From: Brachionus plicatilis
Taxonomy: Eukaryota > Rotifera > Eurotatoria > Ploima > Brachionidae
Length of the DNA stretch: 22,929 bases
Assembly: GCA_010279815.1 (NCBI GenBank)
Contig: QEOQ01000559.1
Location: 268-23,196 of the forward strand
Direction of reading: 5' to 3'
Part shown: in pieces, positions 10,489-20,316 of the stretch
Numbering within the stretch: the first letter of the stretch is position 1
How the letters are laid out: every line of letters starts with the position of its first letter
Notes under the pieces: model-generated
Told to the model about the DNA's origin: nothing
Databases searched by the model: none
Seen by the model: the letters and a program-made list of their open reading frames with translations, nothing else
Translations under genes and position numbers: made by a program

Positions 10489-10864
10489 CTGTTCTCTCAG
10501 AAGTCAAAAAAGCCAGACCAATCTAATCGAGCAGATTTTCGGATTTTGAGCGAAAAAACAGGATATTTTAAAATTAAATTTGAATGAGAGGGTAAAAAAA
10601 TTGAATTTTTATTAGATCAGAATAGTTAAAATGATTCTGATCTATATGAAAATACCTCTCTTGATGAATTTACATTAAATAAGCTAGATTTATTCCAGCT
10701 TTCTTAAAAAATTTTTAAAAGTAATACAACTGGAATAATAAAAAACTCATTTTAGAATAAAAAGAATAATATCAGAAAATCTTCATTACAAATAGATGAA
10801 AAAATAAAGTAAAAAAAAAAATTTAAGAAAAATAATAATAAAATACAAAAAAACAAGGACGTTT
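10489..10864. other. Gap between small ORF and the large minus-strand gene
   Basis: The plus strand here can be read as an acidic D/E/N/S-rich frame from about 10570, but only by passing several TAA and one TAG. On the minus strand this is the 3' flank of the large gene. No AATAAA was seen on the minus strand just after that gene's TAA. Confidence 0.4.
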
Positions 10865-13800
10865 TTATATGTGGTTTTCTAAATATTTATATTCAGCTAA
10901 AAAATTTATCTGGAGTCTTTCCTTTCCACGAATATAATAAAGTGAACCACTTGGATTTTCAAGAAAAAGTCCTCCTCGTGGCCCGAGATAAACGTTTCTG
11001 CCACAACGACTACGGCTGCTCACAAATTCACCAACCTTTGTTTTCTCTGATGTTTGCGAACAGAGAGGCTTTAAATTAATTTTGATTTAAAATTTTTAAA
11101 ATTTTCATTTTTTTTAAATTACTCTTGTCTCTTTGGTATCTCCATGGGGTAAAGTTTTCTCATCAAATCTTTCTTTTAAAATTTTTTGCTCATATTCCTT
11201 TAATTTTAGTAAATTTTAACAAAGATTATACGTGGACATTTTTCGTCTTTCATTTAAATATTTTAATTAATTTTGAAATTGAAGCTTTATTTGTCTAAAT
11301 TTTTCTAATAATGTCTTTTTTCTTTTAAAGTAATTCAGAGAATTATGAAATCCCTATGATATATAAAAAGTTAAACAACAAAGCGATTTCAAAATAAGGA
11401 TAAAAATTTGAAAGACGAAAAATTATTAGTTCAGAATTTTTTCTAATTTACCAATTGTTGAATTTTGGTTATAAGATCATCGTAATGGTTTTCATTATTT
11501 TCATTTACAAACTCTTTCTTATTATCATTTATATTCTTCAAAAATAAAATGGTCTTGAAATTGTTTAAAAAAAAATAGAATTACTTTATTATAATCTCAC
11601 TTTCTTTCATCTAAAAAATCGCTATCCTCAAGCAAAAAGGAAAACAAATGACTCTTTTTTAAATCGTCCGGTTTAATTAAGTTGTTTAGATATTCATTTT
11701 CCGATTTGAGATCTTTTATTTTTTCTTCAAAAAGATCCTTGTATTTGATAATTTTAGCATTGACAGGATTTTTTGGACAATTAGCAAAACTTTAAATATA
11801 ATTAAAACTTTGATAAAATAATAAAAATGAAATAATATCAAACCAATAATGCTTATTACGACCAATCTCAGTGTTTCCAGAACCATCGCAATTTTTAGAA
11901 GGACATTTTGATTGATTATTTGATATTATTGTAAAATCATTATGTTCTAGTTTTTGATTTTTTTTAAAATCTAAATAAAAAAAATAAATATATATTTTAT
12001 TTTTAAAATTAAATACCATCGACAGAAACTGATAATTTGCTCCCATAGCCCTTTTCAAAATCAGTTTTTCTATAAGAATTCTGGCTATTAATGTCTTGCC
12101 AAACGTAAGAGCTTTCCATTATATTCGCAAATTTAAGATCAGAAATTTGCTTTTCTTTGTCATCTAGTGCTAATTCATATTCCTTTAGCTGTTGATCTTT
12201 CTCCTTTAGCAAATTATCTTTATGCTTAATCTCTTAAAAATAAAAATAATAATTAGTAAAAAAATATTCAATATTTGATCGAAAAGTGATTCTACCTTGA
12301 TCTTTTGACGTTCGTAATTTTTCAAAAATCGCTTTCTGGTCCGATTCGAGATTCGATGTCATACTCTCATTTTCCTTTATTTTTTGCTCTAATTCTTTTA
12401 GACGCTCATCTTTTGCTTTTAATTTTTAATAGTTTTCTTTCAGAACTAAATTAGTATAAAAATTTTTTTAAAAAATTATATTAAAGAATGAAGTTAAATA
12501 GTTTTACTTTTTGATTTAATTGTTGACAAATTTTGTTTCTCAGTTTTATTCGCAATTTTAAGATCAGAAAACTGCTTTTTAAGTTTCAGTATTTCTGAAT
12601 TGTTTGATGACTGCATTATTTCATGGTTTTTATTTTTAATTTCAAATTCGGAATTCAGAATTTCCATGTTTTCCTCATATTCGCATTTTAATTTTTCAAG
12701 ATTTTTAGAAAAAATTTCTTGATTGCAAGAAATTACTTTAAAAATTATAATTATTTTTGAAATGCTTTGTAAAGATGCTTTGCCTTAATTACTTGATTCG
12801 AATTCTTCAGCAGTTTTCTTAATCTTAATTTCATATGCATCTTTTAGTTCTTCATTAATTTTTATTGCCTCATTTAGTCGTTCACTCAAATCGGACATTT
12901 CTTAAATTAGAAATTGAAAAAATTAAATGAAAAAACAATATATTTCAAAAATATACCTTGTTCATTTTCATTGCATATTGATAAATTTTCTTTTTTTATT
13001 TGAAATTGGTTAAATTGTTCGGACTCTAGAAATATATTTCAAAATATTTGTTTTCACAAACTTTAATTTTTACCTTTTAATAACGAATTTTTTAATTCAG
13101 CAATTAATGAAGAATTATTCTTTATTGTGGACTGCAATAGTGAATTATCTTTTTGAATATCTTCATATGTCTTCTTTAGGTCCTCATGATCATCTTCTAA
13201 ATTTTAGAATCTTATCATGCTTTTCTCAAGTTCTCTTTTAATATTTGAGGTTTCTTGCACTGATAACTCTTGTTCTTTTACAACTTTTTCATAATCCTCT
13301 GAGACATTTCTAAACAACACATGTTTTTGAGTATTCCTATCCTTTTAAAGAAAACTTATGATAATTTAATTAAAATTTTTATCAAAAACTAACCAGTAAA
13401 ATTTTAATTTCCTCTTGTAAATCATTTATTTTGAATTCGAGTTCCTTTTTTTCTAAAGCAAACTGCTTATTCATTGCATTTAGCATGTTTTCCACTTCAA
13501 ATACATAATGAGAGTTTATAAAAGATGTATGCTGATTTATTGATATTTGTTCTTCTAATTGCACATCATTTTTTACCGTGGATGAAATATCGCCGTCGTC
13601 TTTCACCAAGCTGGAAACTTCTTCATCTAACTTTGGGCATAAAATTTCACCGTCCTCCTCCAAAGAATCTGAAATTTCACCATCTTCTTTCTCTGAGCTG
13701 ACAACTTCTTCTTCATTAAACTGTGAGCATAATATTTCACCTTCCTCCTCCAAAGAATCTGAAATTTCACCATCTTCTTTCTCTGAGCTGACAACTTCTT

Positions 13801-16001
13801 CTTCATTAAACTGTGAGCATAATATTTCACCTTCCTCCTCTACAGAATCTGAAATTTCACCATATTCTTTCTCCGAGCTGATAACCTTTTCTTCATCAAA
13901 CTCTGAGCAAAAAATTTCACCGTCCTCCTCCAAAGAATCTGAAATTTCACCATCTTCTTTCTTTGAGCTGACAACTTCTTCTTCATTAAACTGTGAGCAT
14001 AATATTTCATCTTCCTCCTCTACAGAATCTGAAATTTCACCTTCTTCTTTCTCCGTGCTGATAACTTCTTCTAAATCTAATTCTGAGCATGAAATTTCAC
14101 TATCCTCCATCACTGAATCTGAAATTTCAGCATCTTCTTTCTCCTAGCTGAAAACTTCTTCTTCATCTAACTCTGTGCTTAAATTACCATCATCTCTAGT
14201 TTTATTCGTTTCGAAAAATTCTTTGCTATTTCTATTATTTTGATCAGCTTCTTCTTTTATGTCTATATTCATTTCAAGATTTTGAATGTTCATTAAAGAT
14301 TTTTCTTTAGAGCTTTTATTTGAAAACCAATTCTGGACAAAAAATTTTGATATAATTAATGATATTTTATTTTATAGTTTATTTAATTTATTAAATGATA
14401 AACTTACACGAATTTGTTGTTTTTGGTATCGACATTCCAAATAAAGAATTATGTTACTTATTTCTGAATGATTTGGTTTGTTGTTCCGCGCATAATAAGT
14501 ATTCAGATAAATCAAATCATTCTTATCAAAAATGCTCTTTCTACCTCTTTTTTTTTTCTGATAAAACAAAGTTGGTGAAAGAGGTGTTTCTGATTTGGAA
14601 TTGGATTTAACAACTGTCCCTTTTCTTTTTCGTCTTGTTGTTGTTGGTTGTTCTTTGTTAATAATTATTTAACATTTTAATAAAATTTTAACAAAGAAAA
14701 TCTTTACGAGATTGTTGATTTATTTGTGAACTCCCTTTAAAAGAATTCATTATCTTCTCTCTGATGCTCGCAAAGGCTTCTAAAGGGTTTTTATCAACAT
14801 ATTTCTAAAAAAAAATTTATAAATTTTTATTTATACTTTAAATAAAACAACCTTTAAACAATTGATTGAGTTATTAAAAAGATTTTTTGGGTAGTTTGCC
14901 AAAAATCTCTTTAAAACTTCTTTTTATTGTTCCTGAATTTTTGGTCTCACAATATTAAATTCACTTTTCGATTTCCTTACAAATGAATTTCCAGTAATTT
15001 TCTTGGCCAAACTAGCCAATGTTTCGATAGATTTCGACTTCCTGAAGTTTCCGTTCATTTTTTCGATTAAATCGAAAATTTTTTCAGTTAAAATAAATAA
15101 TACGGTTTGAAATCGATCCCGCCGAGTTTGGACCACTTAATTTTTGCCTGACGCTTATTTTTTCGGACCCTCGTGTCCAGAATTTCATCGAAATCGAAAT
15201 AAATGTCGTCTGGGTGGACATATTCGGGAATATCCTAAAAACATTCAAAGTTTATTATTATTTAAAATTTATAAGGCATTACTTTTTATTCAGTTATCTT
15301 TTCTTTTGAAATTTTTTCTGGCGAGACAATATTTTCTGGTTGTTGATCTTTTTCATTTTTGCCTTGAAATTCACTTAGTTTAGATATTGTGATACTCGAT
15401 TTGACATTTCTATTTGCAAATCTAATCGATTCCATTTCAACTTCCGTTTTTTCATTTTGTTTGATGGTGAAGATGCCTTGAAAAATATCAAATCCGACAA
15501 TATTTCTCGAATAAATTGAATCATCCATTTGAAAGCCTGGAAGTTCAATATTATTGACTTAATTAAAAAATTTTAAAAATTCCAAAAAAATTCTTTTAAT
15601 TTTATGTTAAAATTACAAGTGCAATATTCGTTCATTTCATCAATGTTCTCAATGCCAAGCTCATTTCCCATCAGCTTTTTGCATTTAAGGAAACAGTTTT
15701 TAATTCGTTCCTTATCCAGATCACGATTTGACATCTATTACAAAATAATTTAAAGATAAATAAAATTACTAGATGAAAAATACTTTTTTAGAATCACAAA
15801 CAGTACTTAACGTTCGGTTTTCCGAATACAAAGATTCACTCTTAACAGAAAATAATTAAAAATTTACCAAAAGAAAAAGTAATTTTTAATTTACCTCTAA
15901 GTCAAGTTCAAGACTTTTAAATTTAAGGACATCTGAAACTGCATCGTCATATTCCCTTATTTTAAAAGTTTCTTTCCCATCGTACTCAACCCAAAAATTA
16001 A
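10865..16001 (-). CDS. Homeodomain/acidic-repeat/coiled-coil/C2HC protein, about 20 exons
   Basis: Exons (minus): 16001-15895, 15840-15784, 15734-15617, 15557-15283, 15234-15104, 15041-14852, 14804-14708, 14652-14408, 14332-13394, 13341-13074, 13025-12957, 12900-12793, 12735-12508, 12445-12296, 12232-12017, 11970-11844, 11789-11601, 11553-11452, 11353-11123, 11068-10865. All introns are GT-AG. Every junction keeps phase except 11601/11553, which is off by one base. Counting from ATG 15734: a basic tract TTTRRKRK near 277; a homeodomain about 305-365 (KRGRKS to NWFSNKSSK, with W, F and N of helix 3 kept); an acidic 30-residue repeat to about 560; a coiled coil to about 1010; a C2HC finger 1034-1059 (CPSKNCDGSGN to HYCFANCP, Asn replacing the usual first His); and a C-terminal VYLGPRGGLF motif resembling PBCV-type basic adaptor domains. 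In-frame TAA: 15286, 14924, 13204, 12426, 11267, 11216. In-frame TAG: 14144. The last codon is TAA 10865-10867. Probably a nuclear DNA-binding scaffold. The start is uncertain. Confidence 0.75.
13590..14190 (-). repeat. 90-bp tandem repeat coding an acidic 30-residue unit
   Basis: The block starting GAAATTTCACCATC (plus strand) recurs at 13671, 13761, 13851, 13941, 14031 and 14121, an exact 90-bp period. It encodes units of the type EKEDGEISDSLEEEGEI followed by LCSQFNEEEVVSS, all in frame in the homeodomain gene. Central copies are nearly identical and outer ones diverged, as expected for unequal exchange. The in-frame TAG at 14144-14146 stands where other units have Ser. Confidence 0.9.
14709..15067 (-). 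repeat. Direct repeat A, copy 1 (359 bp)
   Basis: Matches 16015-16373 at an offset of 1306. It contains two exons of the homeodomain gene (15041-14852 and 14804-14708) with their intron. Its right edge lies inside intron 15042-15103 and runs uninterrupted into repeat B. Confidence 0.95.
15069..16001 (-). repeat. Direct repeat B, copy 1 (933 bp)
   Basis: Matches 20500-21432 at an offset of 5431 with only about two or three differences seen (for example 15568 A versus G, and ATCTATT versus ATCAATT near 15735). It holds five exons upstream of the homeodomain. The N-terminal piece reads FWVEYDGKETFKIREYDDAV. Its beta-like pattern could be a ubiquitin-like fold, but this is unproven. Confidence 0.95.
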
Positions 16002-16014
16002 TCAAATTAAATTT

Positions 16015-16373
16015 AGATTGTTGATTTATTTGTGAACTCCCTTTAAAAGAATTCATTATCTTCTCTCTGATGCTCGCAAAGGCTTCTAAAGGGTTTTTAT
16101 CAACATATTTCTAAAAAAAAATTTATAAATTTTTATTTATACTTTAAATAAAACAACCTTTAAACAATTGATTGAGTTATTAAAAAGATTTTTTGGGTAG
16201 TTTGCCAAAAATCTCTTTAAAACTTCTTTTTATTGTTCCTGAATTTTTGGTCTCACAATATTAAATTCACTTTTCGATTTCCTTACAAATGAATTTCCAG
16301 TAATTTTCTTGGCCAAACTAGCCAATGTTTCGATAGATTTCGACTTCCTGAAGTTTCCGTTCATTTTTTCGAT
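16015..16373 (-). repeat. Direct repeat A, copy 2, joined in frame to repeat B copy 1
   Basis: Contains the duplicated exons 16347-16158 and 16110 onward. The second exon has lost the GT donor used in copy 1 (14707-14706) and reads straight through AACAATCT AAATTTAAT into repeat B. This gives one 72-codon fused exon, 16110-15895, with the frame preserved. The TAA at 16230-16232 matches 14924-14926. The right end at 16373 is the TE2 insertion point. Confidence 0.85.
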
Positions 16374-16375
16374 AG

Positions 16376-16399
16376 TTTAGATTTTTTTTTAAATCTAAA
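16376..16399. repeat. Hairpin at the left edge of TE2
   Basis: TTTAGATTT (16376-16384) and AAATCTAAA (16391-16399) form a perfect 9-bp stem with a T6 loop, two bases inside the insertion point. It could be part of the transposon end or a fold-back site. Confidence 0.5.
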
Positions 16400-16524
16400 T
16401 TTCGAGTTTTTAAATCAATATTAAATATGAATTTTAAAAATAGTGTTGTTTATAAAGACAACAAAATGGCGAACAAATTTAAAAAAAAAAAGAATTTTAG
16501 ATTTTTTGTTTTTAAAATTTAGAG

Positions 16525-16530
16525 TTTATT
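16525..16530 (-). terminator. Polyadenylation signal AATAAA after the TE2 gene
   Basis: On the minus strand AATAAA lies 21 bases beyond the TAA at 16551-16553. This supports that TAA as the real end of the TE2 protein. Confidence 0.5.
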
Positions 16531-16550
16531 TGATTATAAGAAATACAGTT

Positions 16551-17385
16551 TTAAGAATGGTTGTATTTTTCAAGCAAGCAATCAATAATTTCACATTGCT
16601 CGCATTCGTTTTTTTTTAAGCATTTTGAATGATAAGAATGAATGCAATCAAAACCTTTTATTTCTTGATCGGAATCTTTCTTACCACATATACAACATAA
16701 ATTCACTTTGCCTACATATTTCAAATTTTCTTTATATAATTCATCAAAAATCACTTTTCTGAATCGATATGGGCATTTTTCTTTTATTTTTAACTCATTG
16801 TCTCTTACATCAACATTTAATAAGCTTTCGAAAAACATACAAACAAAAACACCACAGCTTACTCCATCATTTTGCAAAGGATGTACAAATTTCCTTAAAA
16901 TCCATTTTTTATTACATAAATCCTTCCGATAGGTGCAAAACAATCTAAATATTTTCAAAGGATTATTAAATATTGAAGAAAGCAAGCTATTTCTTATTAC
17001 TTCCACTTTTCAAAATAGATATTATCATTCTCGGCACCTAATGAATCTAAGAACGAAAAACTTTGATTTTTCACATCTACAAAGAATAAACACCAATGAT
17101 GACGGAGTGGATCATAAACCAAGCCAGCGATCATTGAATACGAATTCAAATCCTACAAGAATATTTTAAATTATATTTTTAAAATATGTTATTTATAAAA
17201 AATTCAAATTACCTCATCAAAAATATTCTCACTCAAGAACATACCATTAAAAATTTTACTTGTCGAAAAATAATCAATGATTCTTATATTATATGTTTGG
17301 CCTTTAGTTTGGAAATAATTAAAAATAATCTAAAAATTAAAATTTACAAATCAAATTTTAAATTTTTTTCAAAAATAATATTTAC
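16551..17385 (-). pseudogene. TE2 C-terminal Ulp1/C48-type protease and RING-H2 finger
   Basis: The transposase frame passes through introns 17330-17385 (56 nt) and 17153-17212 (60 nt) in phase 0. SDE joins IIFNYF, matching the entry helix of Ulp1 proteases. The catalytic set is visible in order: His in RHHWCLFF, Asp in FLDSLG, Gln in HPLQNDG and Cys in VSCGVFVC. One base is missing near 17007 (FEKW to VEVIRN), the only frameshift seen. After the protease comes a RING-H2 finger: CCIC, then CIHSYHSKC, then CEQC. The protein ends KYNHS at TAA 16551. Ulp1-family enzymes process or remove SUMO-like modifiers, and RING fingers recruit E2 enzymes. Their fusion to a transposase suggests control of host modification pathways (inference). 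The 1-nt frameshift could be sequencing error or decay. Confidence 0.8.
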
Positions 17386-19791
17386 TTCGTCACTTAACAG
17401 GTCATTATTTAGAAGCTCAAAAACATTTTTGCATGTCATTTTCGAAAAATTTGAGTAAAAAAAGATGTGTTCCCTGAAACAAATCGAAACTTCGGCTTTA
17501 AATTCGGAATTCTCAACATCAATTAATGGTATTGAAAACAATTCTGATTTTCCACGAAACTGAGTTTTGAGGGAATCTTCCTGCTTAAAATTGTCAATCC
17601 CAAAAGTAAACTTGTTAGTAAAATATATTCCGTTTTCTTTTGTTAATTTTTTTTCCTTTTTAAACTCCCATTTTTCTTCTTCCTCGGAATTGTTGTGTCC
17701 ATCTTTGATTTTAAAGAAATCGATACAATCTTTTTCATAAAACTGTTTAAATTTCATCGAAAGATAACTGTAATATGGAATAACAATTTCGCTTGGAAAA
17801 AGAAGACGCTTAAATTTTAACCGTTTATTTATGTCTAGAATATTATTTCTGAAATATCAAAACCATGATTCTACAGGTTTATTAGTCAATCGTGTTATTC
17901 GAGATCTTTGAGGAAAATTGTCTTTATCCATCGAAATTAGAACTCCACTCCATAAAGGTACTAAATGAATCCTTTTTTCTATTATTTTCATCAAAATTGG
18001 TTTGTAAAACTCATTTGTTTTAATAATTTGATCCTTTGACTCTTCTTTTATGCATTTTTTATAAAAACTCAACCGTTGCTCAAAGAATTTTGTAAATGGT
18101 GAATCCAAAATATAATTTTTAGACATATCATTTGGGAAATATAAATCTTCTATTCCAGATTCCTTTGAAGTTACCAAAAATTTTCGATCAAATTTTTTAA
18201 AAAGTTGATTCAGCCAGTCATAATTCCTAATGCTAATCTCTATATTCATTCTAACTAGCGAACGAAGTAATAACTGAGATAATTTAGGTTGACAAAATAT
18301 AGTGACCATATCTTCCAAATTCTGATTAAATTCATCAATCGAGGAAGAGTTTTGAAGCATTGTAAAGCAATAAATAAATGCTGCACGCATCTTATCGGAT
18401 ATTTTTCCCTTTGTTATATTAATATCATCAAGATCATCGATTATTATTTTTAAAAAATGAGTTGAACAAATATAGATTTTTGAATTTAAAATTTTCGAAA
18501 AGGAATAATCTTTCAAAACGACAATGTTGTAGCTTAATTTCAGATATTGAATAATGTCACAGTTTAAAATGATCCTCAACAGTGGGTTTATATTTGCCCA
18601 GCTAAAATCTGTAACAATGATTTTAGGATAATAATCGGGTTTTAATTTCTTAAATGATGACGTAATTTTTAAAAGGTTGATAGATATATTTGTTGTGTCG
18701 TTTTCAGTTGAAAAAAAATCTGCTATTGGAATCAATGATTTATTTATAGGATCATAACTTACAATTGATTATAGTAGTGGCTTTTTTTGATTGAAAATAG
18801 CAGGAATAAAAAGACCGGAAGCGTCAAAATACCAAACTGGATTTCTCTTCTGAATGCTATCCCACATCCTTAATTGAATTTCCGAATAAATGTTCATGGA
18901 GAAAGGCGATATGGATATTTCTTGAATAAATCCTTTTATCCCTTTTTTAAAACTGCTTTTAACTAGCAGGTCAAATGAAGATTTCGCTGCATCTGTATCC
19001 GATCTCACCTCATTGAATAATTTAAATCTATGTGTATGCTCGCTTGACATCTTCCTAATTACTGAATAATCAATCGGATGATCAGTTTTGATTTGATTTT
19101 GGGCTCTGAAATTAGTAATCCCCATTGATTTTATTTTTTGAGACATTAATTCTCTTTTTTCTCCAATAATTCTTTTGTTTTTTGGGTTTACTACATACGA
19201 TTTGTGATTTATTTTATATTTTTCCAAGTTGACAATTAGTTCATCCATTTCGAAAGACGGAATATTAAGTTTGAAAGAGTTTTCACATGATATGCAGGAA
19301 AATATACCATTCCAACAATGTCCTTTTTTCCTTCCATTTTCTTTCCTAAACCAGTTTGAACCATATTTTAGCCAACACAGAATACCAATAGCCTGAAATT
19401 TCATAGATATAAATTCACAAAATTCGGCATTAAATCGTTTTCGACTATCCGTTTTACTTGTTTGAATAAATTTTTTCAACTTTTTTTTGTCCTTTTCAGA
19501 AAAACGAATAATTTTCTGTTCCTTTTCGAGTCTAATTTGTTTGAACTTGTTCATTACATTTGTTCTATACTTTTTGGTGTCTCTTTTCCACATTGTATGT
19601 AAAAACAGTGAATCTATAAGTACATAAGCACCAAATATAAAAAGGCAAAGTCTTCCCCATAATGTATTTTCACCACTATATGAGCCAACAAGTTCACATG
19701 GCGTATGAGCATTCTCAATCAAAAATTGCACAGATTTATCAACAATTACGTTTAAATCAATGTTTGATCGTCCTTTTCTATTTTGACTCAT
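17386..19791 (-). CDS. TE2 DDE transposase (MULE-like, C-x2-H motif)
   Basis: One frame runs about 800 codons from ATG 19789-19791, interrupted only by TAA 18769-18771 and TGA 17857-17859. Residues from that ATG: a hydrophobic N-terminal block about 50-80 (WGRLCLFIFGAYVLI); a zinc-ribbon-like stretch with NWFRK, CWNGIFSC and CENSF; first catalytic Asp 323 (WYFDASG); second Asp 395 (IIVTDFSWA); C442-x2-H445 (ICSTHF); catalytic Glu 641 (TNKPVESWF). A D-D-E site with C/D-x2-H between D2 and E is typical of the MULE/hAT/Kolobok group of cut-and-paste enzymes. The TAA aligns with Tyr, and the TGA with Gly, in TE1. All three catalytic residues are present. Beyond codon 645 comes a charged linker (SEEEEKWEF) leading in frame into the Ulp1 exons. 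Upstream in-frame TAA codons support the start. Confidence 0.85.
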
Positions 19792-20316
19792 TATTAAGTT
19801 AAATAATAATTTTTCTTAATAATTATCTAAGATATCTAAAATTTTTTAAAAATATAAAATTGCTCCTTTAGAAAAAATAATTTTTAGAAATTTTTTTTAG
19901 TTATGAAATGGCACTGTATTAGAATAGCAATAGTCAAAATAGAATGTTGATAATATGATAACTAAATTAACATGTAATAATTGAGAATATGTTTAAATAG
20001 CAATTCATATTAATTAGCATGGCAAGTTTTTTTTCTATTCAACTTTTTTGAAATCACAACCAATTAGAATTTTTAAAATTTATTTAAAATTAAATTTAAT
20101 TTAATTTAAAATTTTTAGTGTAAAAAAAATACCTATTTTCTTAGATTTTTTGTTGTAGAAGGAATTTTTTAATAATGAAAAATTCTTTTATAATGAAAAT
20201 TTAAGCAATTGAAGGCTATAAGTTAATAGTGAAAGCTAAAGAAGAAAATTCTAGAAGATGACGATACTTGATCAATATTTTATTTTAAAATAAAACTAAA
20301 AATAAAATCTTTTTAT
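19792..20316. other. AT-rich 5' flank of the TE2 gene
   Basis: About 525 bases upstream of the transposase ATG. No other gene, tandem repeat or terminal inverted repeat was found by eye. It presumably holds the TE2 promoter. Confidence 0.5.

Noticed and set aside
10292..10549. 85-codon plus-strand frame
   Set aside because: Overlaps the minus-strand frame at 10282-10488. No recognisable motif and Phe-rich composition. Neither is preferred strongly, and this one stops at TGA without neighbouring exons.
10880..11070. Plus-strand open reading opposite the GPRGG exon (VARDKRFCHNDYGC)
   Set aside because: The minus-strand exon joins the previous one in phase and shows a conserved VYLGPRGG motif, so the plus frame is taken as antisense.
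13578..14147. Long plus-strand frame rich in Ser/Glu repeats
   Set aside because: It is the antisense of the acidic 30-residue repeat. The 90-bp unit keeps several frames open, and only the minus frame joins neighbouring exons in phase.
14395..14610. Plus-strand frame of 71 codons
   Set aside because: Antisense of the homeodomain exon, with no supporting motif.
15144..15383. Plus-strand frame of 79 codons, repeated at 20575-20814
   Set aside because: Antisense to exons and an intron of the duplicated minus-strand gene. It recurs only because the segment is duplicated.
15069..16001. Crinkler-type or ubiquitin-like N-terminal domain in repeat B
   Set aside because: The pattern FWVEYDGKETFKIREYDDAV is suggestive, but too short and too divergent to name without a profile search.
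17330..17347. An 18-nt mini-intron ending the transposase frame
   Set aside because: A 56-nt intron (17330-17385) with the same acceptor gives a better frame (SDE joined to IIFNYF) and the usual intron length.
16708..17458. Three plus-strand frames of 74-90 codons
   Set aside because: They lie opposite the Ulp1-RING coding region, which has clear catalytic motifs and in-phase introns.
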